Positions 26,623 through 38,693 are shown, counted from the stretch's first letter. The stretch is 64,000 nt of DNA from Bacillus pumilus (GCF_900186955.1 NZ_LT906438.1:3038001-3102000), one strand, 5' to 3'. The notes: generated by a model from the letters alone, not told the origin. Numbers and translations: made by a program.

Positions 26623-27552
26623 TCAATACTGCTCAATCATTTCTTGTAATTGAGTCAAATAACTCTCTTTTAATTCATCTGGGTATTCAATTTTCACATG
26701 CTTCCCAAATGAGATCAAATAGTGAGTCATATACGATAATTCTTCTTGGTTGTACCCACCCATAATATATGGAGTATCATCAATGATCTCCAATCTCATA
26801 TTCGGGTAATGATTCTTCAAAAACTTTTCTTTTCCTTGTTCCGTTAATCGACATTTAAATGAGATGTCATGATAAGTTTTTTCGTACTCGAGCTGCAGTG
26901 CTTTTAATTCTTCCTTCGTAAAGGTGTCTCTGCCTTCTTCAATGATCAAGTCCTTCATAAAGTCACATCTATAGATGTCCCACTTTTTATTTTGAACATC
27001 ATATGCTTTGGTGAACCAAATCCCATTTCGATAAAACAACTCAAGAAATTGCAGCCTGATCCTTTTATTTTCATATTGCGTGTACGTCATCTTCACGATT
27101 TGATCTTCCATCATCGCCTGTAAAATCAATTCCAAATGATTTTGTTCACTAACTGGTGCGACATTATAGTAATGAATCACATCCAAAGTCTCTGTGATCA
27201 TTTGTTTTCTCTCATCAGACATTGTGGCAAACAGCTTTTGCCGAATTTGTGAGTAGGACTTTTTAAATGGTGTTGCTGACACCAGGTCTAGCGCTTTAAG
27301 CGCGAAAAAAATAGCTTGAACTTCATCGGTATTGAAATAAATAGGGACCATTGGAGATTGTTTCACCAGTCGATATCCTCCATGTCTGCCATTTTCAACG
27401 TAAAAAGCTAAGCCCATGGACTCTAGCTCTTCCATATCTCTCAAAGCCGTACGTTTCGATATGCCAAATTCGGTTTCTAAATCCTTTAATTGAAATGAGT
27501 ATTTATCACTTAAAAAAATAAGCTCTTGGTTTAATCGTTCTGATTTTTTCAT
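26623..27552 (-). CDS. YafY-type HTH/WYL transcriptional regulator
   Basis: This 309-residue regulator has an N-terminal HTH_11-like winged helix (ISKRTALRDMEELESMGLAFYV, near residues 29-50). A WYL-like ligand-sensing region covers the middle and C-terminal parts. AAAAGGA lies seven bases before the ATG. It is divergent from a flavodoxin-fold oxidoreductase gene. A perfect palindrome between them is the likely operator, so it probably represses its neighbour and itself. Relatives regulate redox or stress genes; the ligand is unknown. Confidence 0.83.
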   Translation of the reverse strand: MKKSERLNQELIFLSDKYSFQLKDLETEFGISKRTALRDMEELESMGLAFYVENGRHGGYRLVKQSPMVPIYFNTDEVQAIFFALKALDLVSATPFKKSYSQIRQKLFATMSDERKQMITETLDVIHYYNVAPVSEQNHLELILQAMMEDQIVKMTYTQYENKRIRLQFLELFYRNGIWFTKAYDVQNKKWDIYRCDFMKDLIIEEGRDTFTKEELKALQLEYEKTYHDISFKCRLTEQGKEKFLKNHYPNMRLEIIDDTPYIMGGYNQEELSYMTHYLISFGKHVKIEYPDELKESYLTQLQEMIEQY

Positions 27553-27569
27553 TTGAATTTCCTTTTAAA

Positions 27570-27594
27570 AAAGGTGACATGTTTTGTCACCTTT
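27570..27594. promoter_or_regulatory. Palindromic operator between regulator and oxidoreductase
   Basis: AAAGGTGACA and TGTCACCTTT form a perfect 10-bp inverted repeat with a TGTTT spacer. It overlaps the -35 region of a likely rightward promoter with -10 TATACT at 27601-27606. It lies 18 bases from the regulator start. Confidence 0.78.
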
Positions 27595-27635
27595 ATATTT
27601 TATACTCAGTTTATCAAAAGAAAAGGAGCATGTAT

Positions 27636-28286
27636 ATGCAAACATTAATCATTAACGCGCACCCTGATTTCACTCATCGAGAAAGTTATTCAAACAAACT
27701 GCAAACACTATTTTTAGAACAGTTTAAAGAAAGATACCCTCATGATGAACCAACCATTTTACATTTACATGAAACTGAAATTCCTCGTATCGAAAAAGAC
27801 CAGCTGTTACGTATTTGGAATAAGCAAGCATCTGAACAAACATTAACAGCTACCGAAGAAAACATCGCTGCTGCTTCATCTGCTTTATTGGCTCAATTCA
27901 AAGCACATCATCGAATCGTCATTGTGTCACCTGTTCATAATTTCAATGTGACGTCACGTATGAAAGATTATATAGATAATATTTTTATTGCGAGAGAAAC
28001 GTTTAAATATACAGAAAATGGTTCAGTTGGTCTGATGACTGACGATTATCGTGTACTTTTGCTTCAAGCAAGTGGCTCAATTTTCACAAATAACGATCGA
28101 TACACACCTCTGGAATTTTCACATTACTACCTAAAAGAAATATTCCAAAACTTGATGGGCTTTCAACAATTTCATATTGTCCGAGCACAAGGAACAGCGA
28201 TTTTAGAGGAAGAAACGATCTTGACATCTGCAACTGACGATTTGTCTAAAGCCTTTGATGCGTTTTACCAGCCTAGCGGGATGTAA
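27636..28286 (+). CDS. NAD(P)H-dependent flavodoxin-fold oxidoreductase (azoreductase/quinone reductase-like)
   Basis: This 216-residue protein of the NAD(P)H quinone reductase or azoreductase superfamily begins MQTLIINAHPDFTHRESYS, typical of the FMN-binding fold, with a VSPVHNFNVTSRMKDYID segment that lines the flavin. It probably reduces quinones, azo compounds or similar electrophiles. The ATG at 27636 has AAAGGAG at seven bases; ATGs upstream have no site. It is divergent from the WYL-type regulator and likely induced by its ligand, possibly a substrate of the enzyme. Confidence 0.82.
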   Translation: MQTLIINAHPDFTHRESYSNKLQTLFLEQFKERYPHDEPTILHLHETEIPRIEKDQLLRIWNKQASEQTLTATEENIAAASSALLAQFKAHHRIVIVSPVHNFNVTSRMKDYIDNIFIARETFKYTENGSVGLMTDDYRVLLLQASGSIFTNNDRYTPLEFSHYYLKEIFQNLMGFQQFHIVRAQGTAILEEETILTSATDDLSKAFDAFYQPSGM

Positions 28287-28293
28287 GCAAAAC

Positions 28294-28338
28294 AAAAAGA
28301 CCAAAAACGTTTGATATCACGTTTTTGGTCTTTTTTTA
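28294..28338. terminator. Bidirectional terminator before sufB
   Basis: AAAGACCAAAAACGT and ACGTTTTTGGTCTTT form a 15-bp perfect stem with a TTGATATC loop. It ends both the oxidoreductase gene and the suf operon. Confidence 0.93.
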
Positions 28339-29736
28339 TTAACCGATTGAACCTTCCATTTCAAACTTAATCAAACGGTTCATTTCAACGGCATATTCCA
28401 TTGGTAGTTCTTTTGTGAATGGTTCGATGAAGCCCATGACGATCATTTCTGTTGCTTCTTCTTCAGAAATTCCGCGGCTCATCAAGTAGAATAGCTGCTC
28501 TTCTGATACTTTTGAAACCTTGGCTTCGTGCTCTAATGAAATGTTGTCGTTTAAGATTTCATTGTAAGGAATCGTATCAGATGTTGATTTGTTATCCATG
28601 ATGAGTGTGTCACACTCGATGTTTGAGCGTGCACCTTCTGCTTTACGTCCGAAGTGAACGATTCCGCGGTATGTGACTTTACCGCCTTGTTTGGAAATCG
28701 ATTTCGATACGATCGTTGAAGATGTGTTTGGTGCAAGGTGAATCATTTTTGCACCTGCATCTTGGTGCTGACCTTTACCTGCTAGGGCAATACTTAATGT
28801 CATACCACGTGCGCCTTCACCTTTTAAGATGACTGCTGGGTATTTCATTGTCAGCTTAGAACCGATGTTTCCATCAATCCATTCCATTGTCGCATTTTCT
28901 TCACATACTGTACGTTTCGTCACAAGGTTGAAAACGTTGTTTGCCCAGTTTTGAATCGTTGTATAACGGCAGTAGCCGCCTTTTTTCACGACGATTTCAA
29001 CAACCGCACTGTGAAGTGAGTTTGTTGTGTAAACTGGTGCTGTACAGCCTTCTACGTAATGCACATGTGCGCCTTCATCAACGATGATCAGTGTACGCTC
29101 GAACTGACCCATGTTTTCAGAGTTGATACGGAAGTATGCTTGAAGTGGTGTATCTACTTTGACGCCCTTCGGTACGTAGATAAATGAACCACCAGACCAT
29201 ACAGCCGAGTTAAGCGCAGCAAATTTGTTGTCAGTCGGAGGAATGACTTTTGCCCAGTGCTCACGGAAGATGTCTTCGTTCTCTTTTAATGCGCTGTCTG
29301 TATCTTTAAACACAATGCCTAGATCTTCAAGGTCTTGCTTCATGTTGTGATACACAACTTCAGATTCATACTGAGCAGATACACCTGCTAAGTACTTTTG
29401 CTCTGCTTCAGGGATCCCAAGCTTATCAAAGGTTTCTTTGATTTCTTCTGGTACTTCATCCCAAGAACGCTCAGAGCGCTCTGATGGCTTTACGTAGTAC
29501 GTAATTTCATCAAAGTTTAATGCATTTAAATCTCCGCCCCATTGTGGCATCGGCATGTTGTAAAAGAGCTCAAGAGATTTCAAACGGAAGTCGAGCATCC
29601 ACTGAGGCTCTTCTTTCATACGAGAAATTTCTTCAACGATCTCTTTTGTCAGTCCGCGCTCTGAACGGAAAATGGAAACGTCTTTATCAGAAAAGCCGTA
29701 TTTATATTCACCAACATCTGGCATTTTTTTAGCCAT
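28339..29736 (-). CDS. sufB: SufB, Fe-S scaffold protein
   Basis: SufB is the scaffold subunit of the SufBCD complex, on which Fe-S clusters are assembled. At 465 residues it is nearly identical in length and sequence to B. subtilis SufB, with [15 protein letters not shown] at the start and the conserved SufB core ([25 protein letters not shown]). It is the last gene of the leftward operon sufC-sufD-sufS-sufU-sufB. The operon is essential in B. subtilis. Confidence 0.97.
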   Translation of the reverse strand: MAKKMPDVGEYKYGFSDKDVSIFRSERGLTKEIVEEISRMKEEPQWMLDFRLKSLELFYNMPMPQWGGDLNALNFDEITYYVKPSERSERSWDEVPEEIKETFDKLGIPEAEQKYLAGVSAQYESEVVYHNMKQDLEDLGIVFKDTDSALKENEDIFREHWAKVIPPTDNKFAALNSAVWSGGSFIYVPKGVKVDTPLQAYFRINSENMGQFERTLIIVDEGAHVHYVEGCTAPVYTTNSLHSAVVEIVVKKGGYCRYTTIQNWANNVFNLVTKRTVCEENATMEWIDGNIGSKLTMKYPAVILKGEGARGMTLSIALAGKGQHQDAGAKMIHLAPNTSSTIVSKSISKQGGKVTYRGIVHFGRKAEGARSNIECDTLIMDNKSTSDTIPYNEILNDNISLEHEAKVSKVSEEQLFYLMSRGISEEEATEMIVMGFIEPFTKELPMEYAVEMNRLIKFEMEGSIG

Positions 29737-29753
29737 CCATTTTCACTCCAATC

Positions 29754-32723
<2,970 letters not shown>

Positions 32724-32741
32724 CAATAATCCTCCTAACGC

Positions 32742-33527
32742 TTACGCTTCTTGACCAACAGTTTCGTCTTCAATTCCTAACTCTTTTTTAATCCAGTCAT
32801 AGCCTTCTGCTTCTAGACGTTGTGCAAGCTCTGGTCCGCCAGATTTCACGATACGTCCTTGCATCATGACATGAACGTGATCTGGTGTGATGTAGTTCAG
32901 TAGACGCTGATAGTGAGTGATCATTAAGCAGCCGAAGCTTTCGCCGCGCATTCTGTTAATTCCTTTAGAAACCACTTTCAACGCATCGATATCAAGACCA
33001 GAATCGATTTCATCAAGGATCGCAATTTTAGGTTCAATCATCATTAATTGAAGAATTTCATTGCGTTTTTTCTCTCCGCCTGAGAAACCTTCGTTTAGGT
33101 AGCGTTGCGCCATGTCTGGGTCCATTTCAAGGAACTCCATGTTTTCGTCCATTTTGCGGATGAATTTCATTAGAGAGATTTCATCGCCTTCTTCTCTGCG
33201 AGCGTTAATAGCAGAACGAAGGAAGTCCGCATTTGTCACACCACTAATTTCAGATGGGTATTGCATCGCAAGGAAAAGACCTGCTTGAGCGCGCTCATCT
33301 ACTTCCATTTCAAGTACATCTTCGCCATCAAGCAAAATGCTACCTTTTGTTACTTCATATTTAGGGTGACCCATAATGGCAGCAGATAAAGTTGATTTAC
33401 CTGTACCGTTTGGTCCCATTACTGCGTGGAATTCTCCACCTTTTATCTCGAGGTTTACACCCTTTAAGATTTCTTTCCCTTCAATCTCAACGTGCAAGTC
33501 CTTAATTGTTAATGTCGAAGCAGTCAT
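32742..33527 (-). CDS. sufC: SufC, ATPase of the SufBCD complex
   Basis: SufC is an ABC-type ATPase that drives the scaffold. Walker A is GPNGTGKST at residues 38-46, the signature is FSGGEKKR, and Walker B is IAILDEIDSGLD. It has 261 residues, as in B. subtilis. It is the first gene of the suf operon, with an AT-rich leader that contains a perfect 13-base palindrome just before the binding site. Confidence 0.97.
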   Translation of the reverse strand: MTASTLTIKDLHVEIEGKEILKGVNLEIKGGEFHAVMGPNGTGKSTLSAAIMGHPKYEVTKGSILLDGEDVLEMEVDERAQAGLFLAMQYPSEISGVTNADFLRSAINARREEGDEISLMKFIRKMDENMEFLEMDPDMAQRYLNEGFSGGEKKRNEILQLMMIEPKIAILDEIDSGLDIDALKVVSKGINRMRGESFGCLMITHYQRLLNYITPDHVHVMMQGRIVKSGGPELAQRLEAEGYDWIKKELGIEDETVGQEA

Positions 33528-33543
33528 ATATCGATACCTCCAA

Positions 33544-33556
33544 AATAATCATTATT
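33544..33556 (-). promoter_or_regulatory. Palindrome in the sufC leader
   Basis: AATAAT-C-ATTATT is a perfect repeat just upstream of GGAGG. It matches 10 of 14 positions of the Fur 7-1-7 model TGATAAT-N-ATTATCA. The resemblance is partial and the palindrome may be chance in AT-rich DNA. Confidence 0.35.
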
Positions 33557-33701
33557 CTCAATTTATTCTCATTCTAATTTTATAACAAATTAAAACTGAA
33601 TACAACACATTCACGATATGCGTGAGAGGATGCTCTCAAAATTCTAACAAAAAAAGCCGGTAGATAAAAGGATTTATGTCGAAAAGACTGTTTTCATAAA
33701 G

Positions 33702-33730
33702 AAAGGACGGGAATCTGTTCTCCCCGCCCC
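33702..33730 (-). terminator. Terminator-like hairpin between a small reading frame and sufC
   Basis: On the minus strand GGGGCGGGGA with TTCCCGTCC forms a GC-rich stem with a bulge, followed by TTTCTTTATG. It lies just past the stop of the small frame. Confidence 0.6.
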
Positions 33731-33738
33731 TTAGCTAT

Positions 33739-33936
33739 TTAATAGCCTCGTATATTCATTTTTGCGAGCTGTCTTTTCTCATCTCGATAGGACTGCTCTC
33801 GTTTATATTCCACTTTCATCCGTAAGTCATGGTCTCTTTCGTACTCTGCATAGCTCATGCCATGAGCCTTATGCATGGCCTTTTCCATCTCGGCGGTATA
33901 ATCCAATCCCAGTGTACTATGGTCCGAACAAATAAT
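33739..33936 (-). CDS. Candidate small gene with non-ATG start near suf
   Basis: A minus-strand frame ends with MEKAMHKAHGMSYAEYERDH, then a basic, glutamate-rich helix, and stops at 33739. It has no ATG near a good ribosome-binding site. The options are an ATT at 33936 with AAGAAGGGA seven bases upstream, a CTG at 33912 or TTG at 33906 without a site, or the internal ATG at 33888 (49 residues, no site). The upstream part reads FIICSDHSTLGLDYTAE, which looks like real coding sequence. A terminator-like hairpin follows. I do not recognise the family. It could be a gene with a rare start or a decayed remnant. Confidence 0.45.
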   Translation of the reverse strand: MICSDHSTLGLDYTAEMEKAMHKAHGMSYAEYERDHDLRMKVEYKREQSYRDEKRQLAKMNIRGY

Positions 33937-34091
33937 AAACCATTCCCTTCTTTGAGTGTAGCTTCATTGTATCAAAGACATGTGGCTTCACTCAAAAGGG
34001 ATATGACGCGCTATGCTGGCATATTTTCTCACACAATCGGCTGAGAAGGACTCAACTCCCTGATATGGATAAATGCCATCTTATCCTTCCC

Positions 34092-34466
34092 TTAATGCGT
34101 CTGTCCTCCAAATTCGTCAATACATTGCTGAACAACTGTGATGCCTTGACTTAGTGCAGCACCGCCGCCGAACGCTGCCGCCACACTGACGACCTCTAGC
34201 AAATTCTCTTCTGTCGCGCCTTGGTCGAGCGCTCCCTTTGTATGATAAATCATGCAGTATTCATCCTGTGCATGAATACTGATGCCAAGGGCAATCATTT
34301 GTTTTTCCTTTTGCGTTAATGAATCGCTCTGAAAGCACTGCTCCGTGAATTCATTGAATTTCTTCCCAAACACCGGCATTTTCTTCTGAAATTCACCCAT
34401 TGCCGTTTTATAATCAGTCAGTGATTGCTGCATGGATCCGCTCATATGCTGTTCATTCATCTTCAT
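34092..34466 (-). CDS. yurZ: YurZ, AhpD/CMD-like protein
   Basis: This 124-residue carboxymuconolactone decarboxylase-like protein is related to AhpD. It has a conserved CMIYH motif in place of the CxxC of AhpD and a C-terminal [12 protein letters not shown] helix, typical of the fold. B. subtilis yurZ occupies the same place between metQ (yusA) and sufC. Peroxidase-like activity is plausible but not proven. AAGGGA lies four bases before the ATG. Confidence 0.85.
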   Translation of the reverse strand: MKMNEQHMSGSMQQSLTDYKTAMGEFQKKMPVFGKKFNEFTEQCFQSDSLTQKEKQMIALGISIHAQDEYCMIYHTKGALDQGATEENLLEVVSVAAAFGGGAALSQGITVVQQCIDEFGGQTH

Positions 34467-34523
34467 TCCATCCCTTCAGGTCATTTGTACATTTTTATTA
34501 TGAGCGAGATTTGAAAAAATACA

Positions 34524-34556
34524 CAAAAAAACCTCGCTTTGATGAAAGCGAGGTTA
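34524..34556 (-). terminator. metQ terminator
   Basis: AACCTCGCTTT and AAAGCGAGGTT form a perfect stem with a short loop. On the minus strand it is followed by TTTTTTTG. Confidence 0.9.
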
Positions 34557-34564
34557 ACACATTG

Positions 34565-35386
34565 TTATTCAGATACCGGTAGTACAGCACCGTCATATTT
34601 TTTGTCGATGAATTCTTTGATTTTATCAGAGTGAAGAACTTCCATTAATGTCTTGATCTTATCTGATTTTTCTTCACCTTTGCGAACCGCCACGATGTTT
34701 GCATATGGGTTGTTCTTTGTTTGCTCAAGTTCAATTGAATCTTTTTTCGGATTCAATTTATTTTGAATCGCATAGTTGACGTTAATAAACACAGCATCGC
34801 CTTCACTGTTTTCATAAGCTTTCGCTGTTAGTTCAGGAGCGATTTTTTTGAACTTTAGGTTCTTCGGGTTTTCTTTGATGTTCTTTACTGTTGCGTTGAT
34901 TGTATCAACTTTAGGATCAATCTTAATGACACCAGCATTTTGCAATAGTGCAAGCATACGGCCTTGTTCAGCCACGTTGTTTGTCATGATGATCGTTCCG
35001 CCGTTTGGAATATCTTTTACTGATTTGTATTTCTTAGAGTAGATACCGAAAGGCTCAAGGTGAACCGCACCAGCACTAACTAGATTGTAATCTTTGTTTG
35101 ATTTATTTTCTTCATTTAAGTAAGGGATATGTTGGAAAAAGTTTGCATCCACTTCTTTTTCAGCTAACGCTTTGTTGTACATTTTATAATCACTAAGTAC
35201 TTTCACTTTTAGATCGTAGCCTTTTTCTTTTAGAAGTGGTTTTGCTTCTTCAAGAATTTCGGCATGTGGTGTTTTTGAAGCGGCAACCGTAATGGTTTTG
35301 CTATCACTTGCGTTATTAGATGAACCGCATGCAGCTAAGATGCCTGCAAATGCTAGAAATAGTGCACTTAAAATCAATTTCTTCAT
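34565..35386 (-). CDS. metQ: MetQ, methionine-binding lipoprotein
   Basis: MetQ is the substrate-binding lipoprotein of the methionine ABC importer (YusA in B. subtilis). It has 273 residues with lipobox L-A-A-C20 and the NlpA/MetQ fold. The KTPHAEILEEAKPLL start is typical of MetQ. It is third in metN-metP-metQ, which is under S-box control upstream of metN. Confidence 0.94.
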   Translation of the reverse strand: MKKLILSALFLAFAGILAACGSSNNASDSKTITVAASKTPHAEILEEAKPLLKEKGYDLKVKVLSDYKMYNKALAEKEVDANFFQHIPYLNEENKSNKDYNLVSAGAVHLEPFGIYSKKYKSVKDIPNGGTIIMTNNVAEQGRMLALLQNAGVIKIDPKVDTINATVKNIKENPKNLKFKKIAPELTAKAYENSEGDAVFINVNYAIQNKLNPKKDSIELEQTKNNPYANIVAVRKGEEKSDKIKTLMEVLHSDKIKEFIDKKYDGAVLPVSE

Positions 35387-35400
35387 GAATAAATCCTCCC

Positions 35401-36069
35401 TTAACGTTTATCAATTTTATTTGTAATCAAATCACCGATTATTTGAATAATAAAGACGATGATGAGAATAAACACAGTAGCTACAAGTGTGACATCTGTA
35501 TTACCAGATTGGTATCCTTCCACATAAGCAAGGTCACCAAGTCCGCCTGCTCCAATTGCACCTGCAATCGCAGTTGAGCCAATTAAAGCAATCGCTGTTA
35601 CGGTAATACCTGAAATGAGGGCTGGCAATGATTCTGGCAGCAATACTTTGAAAATGATGGTCGACGTTTTCGCTCCCATTGACCGTGCTGCTTCAATGAC
35701 TCCTTTGTCTACCTCACGCAGTGCAATTTCGACAAGACGTGCATAGAATGGAGCTGACCCAATGACAAGGGCAGGGAGTGCTGCATTTGGACCTAGAATT
35801 GTATGCATTAAGAATTTCGTGAACCCTAATAAAAGAATAATTAAGATGATAAAAGGAATCGATCTGAAAATGTTGACGACTGCACCGATGACAGCATTGA
35901 TCGGTTTATTTTCCCAAAGACCGCCTTTTCCTGTAAGGAAGAGCAGGAGTCCTAGGATAATCCCGATTGCAAAAGCAAATGCCAATGAAATGAGTGTCAT
36001 GTACACCGTTTCACCCGTTGCATTCCAAATCACATCTAGGTCAACGTTCGGAAACCATTTCTCAAACAT
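35401..36069 (-). CDS. metP: MetP, methionine ABC importer permease
   Basis: This 222-residue permease (YusB, MetI family) has about five membrane spans. The EAA-type loop reads EAARSMGAKTSTIIFKVLLPESLPA and contacts MetN. It overlaps metN by eight bases, and metQ follows after 14 bases. The Met-Phe-Glu-Lys start at 36069 agrees with the family. Confidence 0.94.
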   Translation of the reverse strand: MFEKWFPNVDLDVIWNATGETVYMTLISLAFAFAIGIILGLLLFLTGKGGLWENKPINAVIGAVVNIFRSIPFIILIILLLGFTKFLMHTILGPNAALPALVIGSAPFYARLVEIALREVDKGVIEAARSMGAKTSTIIFKVLLPESLPALISGITVTAIALIGSTAIAGAIGAGGLGDLAYVEGYQSGNTDVTLVATVFILIIVFIIQIIGDLITNKIDKR

Positions 36070-37087
36070 GTGTCATCACCTCAATTTCAACCTGTTTACT
36101 TTGGATATAGGCGATGGCTTTTTCAACCTCGGTCTCTTCTCCATTAATATGGATAAAGAGTGTTCCAAACGCGCCTTCCTGCGTTTGAGAAATCTTTCCT
36201 TGAAGGATGTTTACATCGACCTTGAAGGATCGAATGATTTCAGTGATGAGCGGTTGCTCGGCAGAATCGCCAATAAAGGACAACCGTACGACCTGACCTT
36301 CTTTTACTCGCTCTAAGACGTGTTCGATTGTTTCTTTCGCTTCCTCTGGTTCAGCAAGCTGCTGTACAAATCGCTTCGTCATCTCTTCCTTCGGCTGTCT
36401 GAAGACGCGTAATACTTCGCCTTCTTCGACAATGCGTCCATTTTCCATGACCGCGACGCGATGACAAATTTTGCGAATGACGTGCATTTCGTGTGTGATG
36501 AGCACAATTGTCAGCCCTAAACGTTTATTGATATCCGCTAAAAGATCAAGGATAGAATCCGTTGTTTGCGGATCAAGCGCTGATGTTGCTTCGTCACAAA
36601 GAAGAACCTTTGGATCATTTGCTAATGCTCTCGCAATCCCCACACGCTGCTTTTGTCCGCCGCTAAGCTGAGACGGATACGCATTTTCTTTTCCTTCTAA
36701 ACCGACTAATTTAATCAGTTCATTCGCACGCTCTCTCCGTTTCGATGTAGGTACACCTGCGATCTCAAGCGGGAACATAATATTTTGTCTCACTGTTCTT
36801 GACCAAAGTAGGTTAAAGTGCTGGAAAATCATGCTGATTTCTTGTCTTGCTTTCCGAAGTTTCGCATTCGATACTTCATTGATCCGGTTGCCTGCCACTT
36901 CAACAATTCCTTCTGTTGGCAGCTCCAGACCGTTTAATAGGCGAATAAGCGAGCTTTTTCCGGCACCGCTATACCCGATAATTCCGAATATTTCACCTTT
37001 ATCAATATCTAAGTTGACGTCTTTTACTGCGTCAACATTTCCACTTTTTGAGTAGTACGTTTTTGATACATTCTGTAAATGGATCAC
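36062..37087 (-). CDS. metN: MetN, methionine ABC importer ATPase
   Basis: This is the ATPase of the methionine importer (YusC). Walker A is GYSGAGKSS at residues 38-46, the signature is LSGGQKQR, Walker B is VLLCDEATSALD, and a C-terminal NIL ligand-binding domain is present. The start is a GTG at 37087 with AGGTGAG six bases before it, which gives 341 residues, as in B. subtilis; an ATG at 37132 has no site. The S-box leader lies upstream. Confidence 0.95.
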   Translation of the reverse strand: MIHLQNVSKTYYSKSGNVDAVKDVNLDIDKGEIFGIIGYSGAGKSSLIRLLNGLELPTEGIVEVAGNRINEVSNAKLRKARQEISMIFQHFNLLWSRTVRQNIMFPLEIAGVPTSKRRERANELIKLVGLEGKENAYPSQLSGGQKQRVGIARALANDPKVLLCDEATSALDPQTTDSILDLLADINKRLGLTIVLITHEMHVIRKICHRVAVMENGRIVEEGEVLRVFRQPKEEMTKRFVQQLAEPEEAKETIEHVLERVKEGQVVRLSFIGDSAEQPLITEIIRSFKVDVNILQGKISQTQEGAFGTLFIHINGEETEVEKAIAYIQSKQVEIEVMTHV

Positions 37088-37186
37088 AGTCTGCTCACCT
37101 GCTTTCTTGCTGAATCTATAGGTTGCCATCACATACGTTCATTTATTCTTCGTGCTGTCATGACTCTAGCCTGTTGCCAGATCAGT

Positions 37187-37351
37187 AAAAAAGACCTAAC
37201 TGCAACGCAAGCAGAAAGGCCTTTTATTTCAAATACGCCTTTCTCTCATCTTTCAAAGCGTTGCGACTTTGAGTGAATTGGCACCAATTTCAGCTATGCT
37301 GACGGTTGCCGGGTTTCATAGGGCACGTCCCTCCACCTCTCTTAATAAGAG
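37187..37351 (-). ncRNA. S-box (SAM-I) riboswitch upstream of metNPQ
   Basis: On the minus strand the leader shows TCTTATTAAGAGAGGTGGAG, then GGGACG, GAAACCCGGCAACC, GGTGCCAATTC and GATGAGAG, which are the conserved SAM-I blocks. An intrinsic terminator follows (37187-37226: AAGGCCTTTCTGC pairing with GCAGTTAGGTCTT, then T residues). When SAM is high, the aptamer should favour the terminator and shut off the importer genes. Confidence 0.95.
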
Positions 37352-37453
37352 AAAATATGTTGTTTTATGTGATGTTCATGTTTTTACTAACGTAGAATAT
37401 CATGCCACCCGAGATATGTCAACGCTGTAAATCGCTAATTTCCAAGTAAACGA

Positions 37454-37795
37454 CTAAGTTATCATTTTTCGAAAAAAACCGTTCGTCAGCCAAAGTACCG
37501 CCTCTAGTCTTAGGAGCGCACGGAATGACCCTTTTACTTTCACTTGTCCCCTGCTAATTAACTGCTGTAAGGACATATCTCCATCTAATAATTGAAGTAT
37601 TTCTTTTCTCTCACCATAAAAGATGAGATCCGATAACTCAATTGCAGGTAGTTTCTTCACTTCACCACGCTCATCCACAATCAATGTACAAGAGTCAGTT
37701 TCCGCCTCAAATGTAATCTTCAAGGATGATGATGAGAGCAGCGGTTTTAGCAATAATCGCTGCCCTGTGTTTCCATGGGTTTTCACTTTTTCCAC
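37454..37795 (-). CDS. yusD: YusD, conserved hypothetical protein
   Basis: This 113-residue soluble protein of unknown function is placed as B. subtilis yusD between the met operon and yusE. Its C-terminal half (DLIFYGERKEILQLLDGDMS) has a pattern like an SCP2-type lipid-binding fold. That is a weak guess. It has a clear stop and is transcribed leftward. Confidence 0.72.
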   Translation of the reverse strand: MEKVKTHGNTGQRLLLKPLLSSSSLKITFEAETDSCTLIVDERGEVKKLPAIELSDLIFYGERKEILQLLDGDMSLQQLISRGQVKVKGSFRALLRLEAVLWLTNGFFRKMIT

Positions 37796-37903
37796 ATGTA
37801 TAACCTCCCTGTCATTTGGTTATACATAACATTTCTCTACAAACATTCGCTTGTCCTTTATAAATAACTCGACAAATTTTCAGATGAATTGCTTGAAATA
37901 TGA

Positions 37904-37929
37904 CAAAAAACCGCTTTATTTAGCGGTTT
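37904..37929 (-). terminator. yusE terminator
   Basis: AAACCGCT and AGCGGTTT form a stem that overlaps the yusE stop codon. On the minus strand it runs into TTTTTTG. Confidence 0.8.
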
Positions 37930-38218
37930 CAATCATTTCATGAAGATATGGTACGGAGTGAAAGGCATAGCCTTTTTGCACCAGCTCACCTTTTTTAAAC
38001 AGTAGAAAGCAAGGAACGCTTTCGATCTCAAAAGCCTTCGCAAAGCCTGGTGAGTAGTTTAAGTTATTTTCATAAAAAGGTACATCCGGCTGCATGGTGT
38101 CTACGACAGCCAGCATTTTCTTTGCCAGCTGACATGTTCCGCAAAACGGTGTATATAAGTATAAAAGAAATAAATCGTCCTTTATCTCCTTGAATTCGTG
38201 TTCTTCAATCTCTTTCAT
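37916..38218 (-). CDS. yusE: YusE, thioredoxin-like protein
   Basis: This 100-residue thioredoxin-fold protein has the active site C26-G-T-C29, after a TPF segment and before a Q-rich helix. The cis-Pro is in ESVPCFLLF. It is cytoplasmic, with no signal peptide, and probably a thiol-disulfide reductase. Its partner is not known. It follows yusF by 12 bases and is likely co-transcribed with it. Confidence 0.88.
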   Translation of the reverse strand: MKEIEEHEFKEIKDDLFLLYLYTPFCGTCQLAKKMLAVVDTMQPDVPFYENNLNYSPGFAKAFEIESVPCFLLFKKGELVQKGYAFHSVPYLHEMIETAK

Positions 38219-38230
38219 ATACGTCCACCC

Positions 38231-38575
38231 TCATAAATATTTCGAATGAACATCAATGTTTGCAGCTAATAGGATAGATGCAATGTGGGCTGACGGTGAA
38301 GCGGCCACTTCGCGGTACGTTCTGTCGACAAAAAGATGAAATGCTTCAGGGAATTCTTTTCGAAATTGCTTCCGCAGTTTGTCGCCTGCATCGTCACTGT
38401 CTGCTAATATGTAAACGTCTTTCCCCAATAATTCGTCTACGAGCTGATCCAGCTTCGATGTACTGATCGTGCCATTGGTGCAAATGATGGTAACAGGTTC
38501 ACTTATGACTTCTTTTAGCTTTTGTTTGTCTGTTTTACCTTCTACAATGATGACCTTTTCTACCTCTACATTCAT
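38231..38575 (-). CDS. yusF: YusF, Toprim-domain protein
   Basis: This 114-residue single Toprim domain has VEGKTDKQKL (the Glu motif) near the start and the DxD motif LADSDDAGDK near residue 52. It is related to small primase or ribonuclease M5 type Toprim proteins. Nucleic-acid or nucleotide cleavage is possible. The ATG at 38575 has GGGTGA five bases before it; a GTG at 38584 overlaps that site. Confidence 0.84.
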   Translation of the reverse strand: MNVEVEKVIIVEGKTDKQKLKEVISEPVTIICTNGTISTSKLDQLVDELLGKDVYILADSDDAGDKLRKQFRKEFPEAFHLFVDRTYREVAASPSAHIASILLAANIDVHSKYL

Positions 38576-38662
38576 CACGATCACCCGGCCCTTTTGACGT
38601 TGTTCACTTCTCCCTTAGATTACAATTTTTCATTCAGGTTGTAAAGATTGGGCGCTTGCACT

Positions 38663-38693
38663 AAAAAGACTGCAGCTTATGCTCACTGCAGCC
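38663..38693 (-). terminator. yusG terminator
   Basis: On the minus strand GGCTGCAG and CTGCAGTC bracket a ten-base loop, followed by TTTTT. Confidence 0.8.

Noticed and set aside
34064..34085. GGATAA/TTATCC hairpin after yurZ as a terminator
   Set aside because: The stem is only six bases and no T-tract follows on the minus strand.
35762..36316. A long open frame on the plus strand (184 codons) across metP and metN
   Set aside because: It is antisense to two strongly conserved genes, crosses their overlap and has no binding site or recognisable domain.
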